Assembly: GCA_945901195.1 (NCBI GenBank)
Contig: CAMDKB010000142.1
Span: 1 to 10,039 of the forward strand
Reading direction: 5' to 3'
DNA: 10,039 nt
Origin: Rhizobium sp. Q54
Lineage (GTDB): Bacteria > Pseudomonadota > Alphaproteobacteria > Rhizobiales > Beijerinckiaceae
Shown here: positions 1 through 6,192 of the stretch, in pieces
Position numbering within the stretch: the first letter of the stretch is position 1
How the letters are laid out: every line of letters begins with the position of its first letter
Notes under the pieces: model-generated
What the model was told of the DNA's origin: nothing
Databases searched by the model: none
What the model saw: only the letters and a program-made list of their open reading frames with translations
Made by a program: the position numbers and the translations under genes

Positions 1-316
1 CGGAATGGCAGGTTTGCCGATGTCGCAAATGTCGATCCGTTCGCAGATCGCTGCGGCTGTGCGGCTTATTATTCAACTTCAACGGTTGAGTGACGGAACG
101 CGCCGGGTCACAAGCGTTGCCGAGATCACCGGCATGGAAGGCGATGTTGTTCAGATGCAGGAAATTTTCAAATTTATTCGAACCAGCACTGATGAAGACG
201 GTCAGGTTACGGGCCATTTTGTTGCGACAGGCGTTCGTCCGCGGTTTTTAAACGATTTGATCGCGAAGGGCATCCAAGTTCCCAGTTCTTATTTCGATCC
301 TTCGAAACCTTTGTGA
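1..316 (+). CDS. cpaF: Type IVc pilus/Tad secretion ATPase CpaF (TadA), C-terminal fragment
   Basis: This is the last 104 or so codons of a VirB11/GspE-like secretion ATPase. The reading frame is already open at the window edge, so the true start lies upstream; the ATG at position 5 is an internal Met. In the Tad system this cytoplasmic hexameric ATPase powers pilin polymerisation from the inner-membrane platform. The visible residues are typical of the CpaF C-terminus: an SIRSQIAAAVRLIIQLQRL helix, then DGTRRVTSVAEITGMEGDVV and the QEIFKF strand, followed by the usual tail ending in a YFDPSKPL-like stretch. The Walker A and B boxes would be upstream and cannot be checked. The stop is 7 nt before the tadB start, and the overlapping TGAGG supplies the tadB ribosome binding site, so the two are very likely translated from one message. 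The family call is firm. Confidence 0.93.
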   Translation, partial: GMAGLPMSQMSIRSQIAAAVRLIIQLQRLSDGTRRVTSVAEITGMEGDVVQMQEIFKFIRTSTDEDGQVTGHFVATGVRPRFLNDLIAKGIQVPSSYFDPSKPL

Positions 317-323
317 GGCCGGT

Positions 324-1289
324 GTGTTCGACGCGATTGATCCGATCTGGGTATTCTCCGCCTGTCTCTTCTTCGCTGTCATTGCGGGGCTTGATGCAGT
401 TCAGTCGCTTTTCTTTGGATCAACAAGTTATCGTTCGCAAGTCAATCGCCGGCTTGAAATGCAGGAAAATGAATCCAGCCGGGTTGATACGATCATAGAC
501 TTGCGACGTGAGCGGGGGCTCACTGTCAGCGCGGACTGGCAGATTTCGTTGATTTGGTTGAACAGGCTCATCTTGCAATCGGGTCTGCGCATCGGCATTT
601 ACAAGCTCGGCATGTTTGCTGCGATCGCAGGGCTCACGGCTGCACTGCTTTGTGGCTGGTTCTTTGGTCTGATTGGTTTGCCTACGGGATTTGTTATGGG
701 AGGGTTCTTGCTGCCATTGTTTGTGCTGCGGTACTTGCGCCGTCGGCGTATCAGCAAGTTTACGGATCAATTCGCCGAAACAATCGACATCATCGTAAGA
801 TCTCTGCGTGCGGGTCATCCTGTGCCGGCGGCCATCAAGTTGGCTGCGCGAGAACTTGAGGATCCCATAGGTACGGAATTTGGTATTGTCGAAGATGAGA
901 TCACGTTTGGTCTCGATCTGGAATCTGCCATGCGCAACATGTATCAGCGCGTCGGACAAGATGACTTGCCCCTTTTTATTGCCTCGATTGCAATCCAGAC
1001 TTCGTCTGGCGGAAATCTGACCGAAATTCTTCATAATCTGGGCAATGTCATCAGATTGCGCGTCAAGATGCGCCGCAAGATCAAGGCGATTTCAGCAGAA
1101 GGGCGGATTTCCGCGATCATCCTTTCGGTTACGCCCCTGGCCCTGTTTCTCATCATCAACGCTGCCAATCCAGCTTTCTATGGGGAAATCTGGTCTGATC
1201 CGCGTGTGACCTATGCCCTGGTCGGGGCCATGGGCTGGATGACGATTGGCAATCTCTTTATGCGCAAGATGATCAACTTCAAGTTCTGA
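324..1289 (+). CDS. tadB: Tad pilus inner-membrane platform protein TadB
   Basis: This 321-residue protein has a type II secretion F-domain (GspF/T2SF) and is one of two paralogous platform proteins that couple the CpaF ATPase to pilus growth. One hydrophobic segment lies at about 8-30, a double one at about 95-136, and two more at about 262-282 and 296-313. Between them sits the cytoplasmic T2SF helical domain (about 147-255), with the characteristic IDIIVRSLRAGHPVPAAI start, the FGLDLESAM segment and QTSSGGNLTEIL. The start is a GTG at 324 with TGAGG 5 nt upstream; no in-frame ATG gives the first membrane segment, so GTG is preferred. Length and topology match TadB. It lies 7 nt after cpaF and 8 nt before tadC, consistent with one operon. 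TadB versus TadC is assigned from gene order and the SGGNL motif. Confidence 0.92.
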   Translation: MFDAIDPIWVFSACLFFAVIAGLDAVQSLFFGSTSYRSQVNRRLEMQENESSRVDTIIDLRRERGLTVSADWQISLIWLNRLILQSGLRIGIYKLGMFAAIAGLTAALLCGWFFGLIGLPTGFVMGGFLLPLFVLRYLRRRRISKFTDQFAETIDIIVRSLRAGHPVPAAIKLAARELEDPIGTEFGIVEDEITFGLDLESAMRNMYQRVGQDDLPLFIASIAIQTSSGGNLTEILHNLGNVIRLRVKMRRKIKAISAEGRISAIILSVTPLALFLIINAANPAFYGEIWSDPRVTYALVGAMGWMTIGNLFMRKMINFKF

Positions 1290-1297
1290 GGGGCGAA

Positions 1298-2260
1298 ATG
1301 GATTTCTCCGAACTGTTCGGACTATTGTTGCAAGATAACAAAGTGCTCCTCTGGGGCGCGGGTATTGCTCTATTGCTATGTGGGCTTTTTCTGGTCGCCA
1401 ACCACCTCAGGCGCGTCAAGCAGGATGTCATGCGGCGTGTGGCTGCTGAGCCCGGCACATTTTCCACAACGACCCTGAATTCGACTGCACGTATCGCCAA
1501 TCGCATGAAGCATGCGGTGGAGGCGGTTGCGCTGGTTGGTGGTGTGCAAAATGTTGATGCAAAGGAAGTCAAACAATTGCGGGCCAAGTTGGTACAGGCT
1601 GGTTATTTTGACGCGAATTATGTTGCGTTGTTCTTTGGCCTGCGTTTGATTCTTGGTGGCAGTTTTGCTTTTATTGTAGCTGTTCTTTACCTGATTGTTG
1701 CCGGGCTGGATCCATGGACGCATACGGCTCTTGCTGTTCTGTTTGCATTTGCCATCGGTTATCTTGGGCCGCTCATCATTCTCAACAGACGTCTTGGAAA
1801 ATCCGCAGATGAACATCGCACCGGTTTTCCTGACTTTATGGATCTGATGGTGGTTTGTGTGGAGGCCGGCCTCAGCATGGAGTCTGGTCTGCAAAGGATT
1901 GCCCACGAATTGCGTTCATCTTTTCCTTCATTGTCCATGCATATTGAAATCACAACTGTGGAAATCCGAAGTGGCAAGACCTTGTCGGGCGCCGTGGAAT
2001 CTTTCTCGCGCAGGCTCGGGATCGAAGAAGCGGCGTCGTTTGCGACCTTGTTGACGCAGTCGGAGGAACTCGGTTCCAGTCTTAGCCAATCTTTGCGTGT
2101 CTACAGCGATGATATGCGAAATAAACGATTGATGAAGGCTGAGGAAAAGGCGTCGTCGTTGCCCGCGAAACTTGTCGTCCCTTTAACGCTTTTTGTGTTC
2201 CCTACCTTGCTGGTGGTCCTTCTTCTGCCGGTAGTGATCAAAGTATCGAAAATTATGTGA
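1298..2260 (+). CDS. tadC: Tad pilus inner-membrane platform protein TadC
   Basis: This 320-residue T2SF-domain protein is the partner of TadB in the inner-membrane platform of the Tad pilus. Hydrophobic segments lie at about 15-35, 108-135, 142-162 and 290-313. The T2SF domain (about 173-285) has the TadC signature FPDFMDLMVVCVEAGLSME, the ELGSSLSQSLRVYSDDMR segment and the KAEEKASSLPAKL approach to the last membrane helix. The ATG start has GAGGGG just upstream, overlapping the tadB stop region. The TGA stop overlaps an alternative GTG start for the next gene. Base composition here is A+T-richer than in the catabolic genes downstream: a hand count gives 26 G/C of 60 at 1621-1680, in a membrane segment rich in TTT and TTG codons. 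The family call is firm. Confidence 0.92.
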   Translation: MDFSELFGLLLQDNKVLLWGAGIALLLCGLFLVANHLRRVKQDVMRRVAAEPGTFSTTTLNSTARIANRMKHAVEAVALVGGVQNVDAKEVKQLRAKLVQAGYFDANYVALFFGLRLILGGSFAFIVAVLYLIVAGLDPWTHTALAVLFAFAIGYLGPLIILNRRLGKSADEHRTGFPDFMDLMVVCVEAGLSMESGLQRIAHELRSSFPSLSMHIEITTVEIRSGKTLSGAVESFSRRLGIEEAASFATLLTQSEELGSSLSQSLRVYSDDMRNKRLMKAEEKASSLPAKLVVPLTLFVFPTLLVVLLLPVVIKVSKIM

Positions 2261-2271
2261 GGAGTAGTGGG

Positions 2272-2787
2272 ATGTCTGTCGCGATCAGAAACAGTATGCT
2301 GGCGGGTTGCATGGTAACGGTTGGCCTGCTGTTAGGCGGTTGCAATATGCCCGGCGTTCCGGGACTGAATGGGTCTGCAGGCGCAGGTACTTCCGAGGTT
2401 CAGGCGCTTGTCGAGCCTCGCGGTATCACGGGGCCGGGCTCGAACGTGCTTGAGGCTGCAAAAGCCCAATATAGAGAACGCAATTTCGGATTGGCCGAGC
2501 AACAGTTCCGCGCCATTGTCGAGAAAGAACCCGGGAATGCTGAGGGTTGGCTGGGTCTGGCTGCTGCCTATGATCAACTCAGGCGCTTTGAACTGGCGGA
2601 TAGGGCTTATGAACAGGTCGGGAAACTGGCCGGTTCCAGCGCAGTGCTGCATAACAACCGCGGGTATTCCTATCTGTTGAGAGGCAATCGGGATCGGGCG
2701 CGCGGAGAGTTCGCTGCAGCGCGCAGGCTCGATCCGAACAACGCCTTTATCCAGAACAATCTCTCCGCAGCTTCGGGCCGTTCGTAG
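2272..2787 (+). CDS. tadD: TadD-like TPR lipoprotein of the Tad pilus system
   Basis: This 171-residue protein is a predicted lipoprotein with tetratricopeptide repeats. Its N-terminus is a lipoprotein signal: one Arg, a hydrophobic stretch and the lipobox LLGGC, so Cys24 would be lipidated. A Gly/Pro/Ser-rich linker follows (about 25-55). Then come about three TPR-like helix pairs, at about 57-89 (AKAQYRERNFGLAEQQFRAI), 91-124 and 125-158, the last ending LDPNNAFIQNN. TadD is the pilotin-like TPR lipoprotein that helps the RcpA/CpaC secretin assemble. I chose ATG 2272 because AGGAG lies 7 nt upstream at 2260-2264; a GTG at 2257 overlapping the tadC stop would add five residues and lacks such spacing. 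It ends the visible tad cluster. No clear terminator follows. Confidence 0.88.
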   Translation: MSVAIRNSMLAGCMVTVGLLLGGCNMPGVPGLNGSAGAGTSEVQALVEPRGITGPGSNVLEAAKAQYRERNFGLAEQQFRAIVEKEPGNAEGWLGLAAAYDQLRRFELADRAYEQVGKLAGSSAVLHNNRGYSYLLRGNRDRARGEFAAARRLDPNNAFIQNNLSAASGRS

Positions 2788-3030
2788 GTTTTTTAAATCC
2801 CATCTGGTGCGGATATCGCTTGCGGGGCTTGGCTTTTTGGCGACGCATCAAGTTTTTTCGGGTGCTTGGCGCGTGTCTTAACCTTTGTAATTATAAGAAA
2901 ATCAATCTGAAGTTTCCACTCGTGCTCAAAAAAAGGCCGGAAAATATGCTGTTTTTCTTGTAGGGGACTGGTTGCTCCAGCGAATCGCGTTATTATGCAC
3001 GGGCGATTTGATTCGTACGGAGAATATACG

Positions 3031-3378
3031 ATGGCAAAGAAAGTAACGGCTAAGAAGGCGCCAGCCAAGGCAAGCGCCGGGGCGACAACAGCAACAGCAA
3101 CAGCAACAGTGACAGTAAAGCATATGGCTGCAGCGCTCGCTGAGGCCAATGAAATGTCGAAGCGTCAAACCGAAGCCGTTCTCAATGGCATGATCGATCT
3201 GGTCGTGAAGAGCCTGAAAAAGGGTTCGCGGGTTCGTATTTCCGGTCTCGGAATTCTGTCTGTTCGCAAGCGCGCAGCTCGCATGGGCCGCAACCCTGCG
3301 ACGGGCGAAGCGATCAAGATCAAGGCTTCGAAGAAGGTTGCGTTCCGCGCAGCCAAGGATCTCAAGGAAGCCGTCTGA
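3031..3378 (+). CDS. HU-family DNA-binding protein with Lys/Ala tail and Ala-Thr repeat linker
   Basis: This 115-residue protein binds DNA as a presumed dimer and would act in nucleoid organisation. Residues 1-15 are Lys/Ala-rich (MAKKVTAKKAPAK), like a short histone-H1-type tail. Residues 18-29 are a near-pure Ala-Thr/Val-Thr linker. Residues 30-115 are the HU/IHF fold: helices from KHMAAALAE, then the RISGLGILSVRKR strands and the DNA-intercalating arm RMGRNPATGE with Pro89 at its tip. The C-terminal helix is FRAAKDLKEAV. I chose ATG 3031 because GGAGA lies 7 nt upstream; an in-frame ATG at 2995 would add 12 residues without a good ribosome binding site. The gene stands alone: 243 nt separate it from tadD, and a strong terminator follows. 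The upstream gap shows no convincing promoter, only a -10-like TATTAT at 2991-2996. It resembles Bradyrhizobium-type HU-like proteins from memory. Confidence 0.9.
   Translation: MAKKVTAKKAPAKASAGATTATATATVTVKHMAAALAEANEMSKRQTEAVLNGMIDLVVKSLKKGSRVRISGLGILSVRKRAARMGRNPATGEAIKIKASKKVAFRAAKDLKEAV
3082..3114 (+). repeat. In-frame hexanucleotide repeat coding Ala-Thr
   Basis: Three perfect GCAACA units (3091-3108) are flanked by variant units GCGACA (3082-3087) and GTGACA (3109-3114), with an extra ACA at 3088-3090. The frame reads Ala-Thr-Thr-Ala-Thr-Ala-Thr-Ala-Thr-Val-Thr. Because the unit is two codons long, copy-number change would alter the linker length in the HU-like protein without a frameshift. 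The array is short, so instability is only a possibility. Confidence 0.85.
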
Positions 3379-3423
3379 GGGTTTCGCAGTCTGCTCAGGC
3401 AGCTGCACAGAATCCAGAGGGAT

Positions 3424-3454
3424 GAACCCCGCCGCTTGCGGCGGGGTTCTTTTT
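3424..3454 (+). terminator. Intrinsic (rho-independent) terminator after the HU-like gene
   Basis: A perfect 12-bp inverted repeat pairs 3424-3435 (GAACCCCGCCGC) with 3438-3449 (GCGGCGGGGTTC). A 2-nt loop separates the arms, or a 4-nt CTTG loop if the last pair opens. A run of five T follows at 3450-3454. The stem is very G+C-rich, and it begins 46 nt after the HU-like stop codon. It cleanly separates the HU-like gene from the class II aldolase gene that starts at 3530, so that operon needs its own promoter. Confidence 0.93.
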
Positions 3455-3529
3455 GCGCGAAAACAGACGCGGATGCGCATCGTGAATGGTGCGGCAATTT
3501 GAGCGCCAAAGGCGGTTTCGGGAGGGTTT

Positions 3530-4354
3530 ATGCGACTTTTTCCATGTGGTTGTATGGGCTGCGGCGGCTCGTTTATGGCGAGTGCAGCTTCCATGCCGGC
3601 CGACGCGGCGGGGGGAGCTTCGCCTTTGCCGAAATCTGGTGGGGCTGTTGATCGCGCTGTGTTTGAAGATCTGGCTGCCGCCAGCCGCATTCTGGCTGAT
3701 CAGGGCGTTGTGGATGCATTCGGGCATGTCAGCATGCGCCATCCGCATGATCCCAGCCGCTTCTTGATGGCGCGTGCGGTTGCGCCCGCACTGGTGACAC
3801 CAGACGACATCATGGAATTCACGCTGGAGTCCGAGCCGTGTGAAAATCGTGGCCGCAACGGTTTTCTCGAGCGCTATATCCACGGTCGTGTTTATGCGAA
3901 CCGGCCGGATGTGGTGGGCGTGGTGCATAGTCATTCGCAGACTGTCATCCCGTTCGGGCTGACAGGCGTGCCCATGAAAGCGATGTTTCACAACGCAGCA
4001 TTTCTGGCGCAGGGCGTGCCGGTGTTCGACATATCGGAGAAATTTGGCGCAACCGACATGCTTGTCGGCAATAATGAAAAGGGCGACGAGCTCGCCCGCG
4101 TGATGGCGGACAAGCCGGTCGTTCTCATGCGCGCGCACGGCAGCGTCGCGGCCGGCCCCAGTTTGCCATTGGCGGTATTCCGCGCGGTCTACACGGAGGT
4201 TAGCGCCCGCATGCAGGTCACTGCCACCATGCTGGGCGGTGGAGGGCGCATAGCGGCGCTGGATGCGAAGGAAGGCGAACTGGCGGATGCCGTGAATATC
4301 GGCGCTGCTGGCCGTGCCTGGCAATTGTGGAAGCAACGGGTTGGATTTGCGTGA
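3530..4354 (+). CDS. Class II aldolase/adducin-family protein (first of two)
   Basis: This 274-residue protein carries a class II aldolase/adducin head domain from about residue 41 to the end. Known members are divalent-metal enzymes (L-fuculose-phosphate and L-ribulose-phosphate aldolase/epimerases, methylthioribulose-phosphate dehydratase, dihydroxyphthalate decarboxylases). The predicted metal site is present: His133 and His135 in VVHSHS, His203 in RAHG, and a Glu at 114 in the fuculose-phosphate aldolase Glu73 position. The phosphate-binding loop is changed: GHVS (His66) replaces the usual GN-S, and the Ser-Ser before Glu is Phe-Leu. This points to a non-phosphorylated substrate (inference). 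The first 30 residues are odd, with Cys6, Cys8 and Cys11 plus a short Ala-rich stretch; they may be a weak export signal or be untranslated if Met16 or Met22 is the start. GGAGGG at 3521-3526 supports ATG 3530. The next gene follows after 11 nt. Substrate unknown. Confidence 0.88.
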   Translation: MRLFPCGCMGCGGSFMASAASMPADAAGGASPLPKSGGAVDRAVFEDLAAASRILADQGVVDAFGHVSMRHPHDPSRFLMARAVAPALVTPDDIMEFTLESEPCENRGRNGFLERYIHGRVYANRPDVVGVVHSHSQTVIPFGLTGVPMKAMFHNAAFLAQGVPVFDISEKFGATDMLVGNNEKGDELARVMADKPVVLMRAHGSVAAGPSLPLAVFRAVYTEVSARMQVTATMLGGGGRIAALDAKEGELADAVNIGAAGRAWQLWKQRVGFA

Positions 4355-4365
4355 GGACGAAGGAA

Positions 4366-5076
4366 ATGTCGCAGACAACACAAGAACTGGGCCGCCGGAA
4401 TGCGATTGATCATCTGGAAGAACGGCAACAGCTGGTGGATTGCATTCGCATGCTGGAGAGAGCCGAAATTATAGATTTCAACGGCCATTGCAGCATTCGC
4501 ATTTCGCCAGACCGCATCCTCATCAATCAAGGCAATTGTCAACGCTCCTGCCTGACAGTTGAAGACATCGTCACAATCGACATGGCGGGCAATCTGATCG
4601 AGGGCAAGGCCAAGCCGCCTCTCGAATTCCACTTGCACACGGGGCTTTACCGTGCGCGCAAGGATATCAACGCCGTTGTGCATGCGCATCCCAAATGGTC
4701 GACGTTTCTGAGCATGACCGGCCACAAGTACCTGCCGGTCTTTGCGCAGGGTGTGCTACCGGGTGAAGCGCCGGTGCTGGATACGCCCAGTTCCATCAAT
4801 ACGCTTGAAATGGCTGACCAGCTGGCTGGCGTACTGGGTGATCGACCGTCGGTTCTGATGAAATCGCACGGGGCAGCGACTGTCGGAAAAACCATTCTCG
4901 ATGCCTTTGTTCTGGCCGTCTATCTGGAAGAGAATGCCTATCGCCAGTACATGGCGCTGCAAATTGGCAATCCCTACGTCTTCGACGCAGCCGACAAGAA
5001 GGCCGCTATCGAGAAATTGTGGACGGCCAGTCTGTTTCAACGCACCTGGGATCATTATCGAGCCAAACTCGGTTAA
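4366..5076 (+). CDS. Class II aldolase/adducin-family protein (second of two)
   Basis: This 236-residue cytoplasmic protein is a class II aldolase/adducin-family enzyme, clearly different from its upstream neighbour. The metal site is predicted from His106 and His108 (VVHAHPKW), His168 (KSHG) and Glu87 (PPLEFHLH). The core segment LTVEDIVTIDMAGNLIEG is typical of the family. As in the neighbour, the Asn of the phosphate loop is His (NGHCS, His41), and the Ser-Ser before the metal-site Glu is Pro-Leu, arguing for an unphosphorylated acid as substrate; decarboxylases of the phthalate-pathway type are one model (inference). I chose ATG 4366 because GAGGA lies 8 nt upstream and overlaps the upstream stop. 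An in-frame ATG at 4327, inside the previous gene, would add 13 poorly conserved-looking residues. A 45-nt gap leads to the binding-protein gene. The pair may act on successive intermediates or form a mixed oligomer. Confidence 0.88.
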   Translation: MSQTTQELGRRNAIDHLEERQQLVDCIRMLERAEIIDFNGHCSIRISPDRILINQGNCQRSCLTVEDIVTIDMAGNLIEGKAKPPLEFHLHTGLYRARKDINAVVHAHPKWSTFLSMTGHKYLPVFAQGVLPGEAPVLDTPSSINTLEMADQLAGVLGDRPSVLMKSHGAATVGKTILDAFVLAVYLEENAYRQYMALQIGNPYVFDAADKKAAIEKLWTASLFQRTWDHYRAKLG

Positions 5077-5121
5077 CGCCAGAAGGTTTCGATTTGCGCG
5101 ATCAGGGAAGGGACAAGGCGA

Positions 5122-6111
5122 ATGAGGCAGTTTCCGAATTTGTCTGCAGCCCTGGTCGTTCTGGGCGTGTGCGCTGGCCTGTCCTTGCCTGCCGATGCGC
5201 AGACTTATCCTGATCGCGCCATTACCGTCATCGTCCCCTATGCTGCGGGCGGCAACACCGATGTCGTCGGCCGCATCGTGACGGAGCAGATGTCGAATAT
5301 TCTTGGTCAAAAGCTATTGATCGAGAACGTCGGCGGCGCCGGCGGAACATCGGGTTCTGCAAGGGCCTCACGCGCCACACCGGACGGTTATACGATCCTG
5401 GTTGGCCAGATGGGGACACATGCCGCGGCCCCGGGGCTATATCCCAAGTTGTCCTATGATCCGGTCACCGATTTCGAACACGTCGGGCAATTGTCGGACA
5501 CGCCGATTGGCATTCTGGTTCGCAAGGATTTTCCAGCGAAGACGCTGGGAGAATTCATCTCGCTCTTGAAGGCAGCGCCTGAGAAATACAATAACGGACA
5601 CGGCGGTGTGGGGGCGACTTCGCACGTGGCGTGTCTTTATTTCACTTCGCTTGTTGGCGCGAGGTCACCGATGATTGCCTATCGCGGGTCAGGACCGGCG
5701 TTCAATGATTTGCTTGGTCAGCAGTTCGACTATCTGTGCGACCAGATTCCGCACACGGTTGAACACGTCAAGGCCGGCAAAGTGAGAATGCTCGCTATTG
5801 CAACGCCCACCCGTTCGGATGCGTTGCCTGATATTCCCACGACGACTGAAGCGGGGCTTCCTGCCTTTCAGGCTTCAGGGTGGAATGCGATGTTTGCACC
5901 CAAGGGAACGCCTGTGGCCATCGTGAACCGGCTTTCGGAGGCATTGCGTGCGGCGCTTTCTTTGCCTGCCGTGACCAACAGGCTTGAAAGCATAGGCGCG
6001 ATTTTGCCTCAGCAGGAAAACCGCACGCCAGACGGATTGCGAAAATTAGTTGCGGCGGAAATCGCGAAGTGGACTCCAATCCTTAAGGCCGCCAATATAC
6101 CAACAGAATAG
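5122..6111 (+). CDS. Bug/TctC-type periplasmic solute-binding protein
   Basis: This 329-residue protein belongs to the Bug (TctC) family, the periplasmic receptors of tripartite tricarboxylate transporters, which bind small carboxylates or related ligands. A Sec signal peptide is visible: a hydrophobic core at about 8-22 and a likely cleavage after Ala-Asp-Ala (24-26), before QTYPDR. Family landmarks follow in order: ITVIVPYAAGGNTDVVGR (34-51), the glycine-rich ENVGGAGGTSGS turn (68-79), TPDGYT (86-91), the NNGHGGVGATSH ligand-loop segment, MIAYRGSGPAFNDLLGQ, and the LPDIPTTTEAGL and PKGTP motifs of the C-terminal lobe. Length is normal for the family. It lies between an aldolase-family gene and the fused acyl-CoA dehydrogenase gene, so it probably captures the substrate of that pathway. 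TctA and TctB membrane subunits are not in the window, a common situation for Bug proteins. The ligand cannot be read from the sequence. Confidence 0.93.
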   Translation: MRQFPNLSAALVVLGVCAGLSLPADAQTYPDRAITVIVPYAAGGNTDVVGRIVTEQMSNILGQKLLIENVGGAGGTSGSARASRATPDGYTILVGQMGTHAAAPGLYPKLSYDPVTDFEHVGQLSDTPIGILVRKDFPAKTLGEFISLLKAAPEKYNNGHGGVGATSHVACLYFTSLVGARSPMIAYRGSGPAFNDLLGQQFDYLCDQIPHTVEHVKAGKVRMLAIATPTRSDALPDIPTTTEAGLPAFQASGWNAMFAPKGTPVAIVNRLSEALRAALSLPAVTNRLESIGAILPQQENRTPDGLRKLVAAEIAKWTPILKAANIPTE

Positions 6112-6192
6112 CCGTGGCCGGAAGGCCGTTGGCAGGGTTGGCGGGGCTTTGAATTTCGCCAGTAAAACAAAAACACAAAACGGGAGGTCTGC

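Noticed and set aside
420..1034. A 204-codon open frame on the minus strand inside tadB
   Set aside because: It lies fully antisense to a well-supported T2SF-domain gene, with no domain-like sequence and no ribosome binding site.
2257..2271. GTG start for TadD overlapping the tadC stop
   Set aside because: The GTG overlap looks like coupling, but AGGAG at 2260-2264 lies downstream of it and is well spaced for ATG 2272, which also gives a standard lipoprotein signal length.
2768..2800. Terminator after tadD at the T-run 2789-2794
   Set aside because: A run of six T is present just after the stop, but the preceding bases do not form a convincing stem.
2991..2996. TATTAT as a -10 element for the HU-like gene
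   Set aside because: It matches the sigma-70 -10 consensus at 5 of 6 positions, but no acceptable -35 box lies 16-18 nt upstream (nearby TGGTTG is poor), so it is not listed as a promoter.
2926..3690. A 254-codon minus-strand frame across the HU-like gene
   Set aside because: It contains a Cys run that is just the reverse reading of the GCAACA repeat, and it spans the terminator and parts of two real genes.
3395..4381. A 328-codon open frame on the minus strand across the first aldolase-family gene
   Set aside because: It is antisense to a clear family member, its translation has a low-complexity His/Arg/Ala composition with no recognisable domain, and it crosses the terminator. It is a high-G+C shadow frame.
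6116..6127. GGCC-GGAA-GGCC hairpin in the gap before the ACAD gene
   Set aside because: The stem is only 4 bp plus possible wobble pairs and no T-run follows, so it is not a terminator and needs no special explanation.
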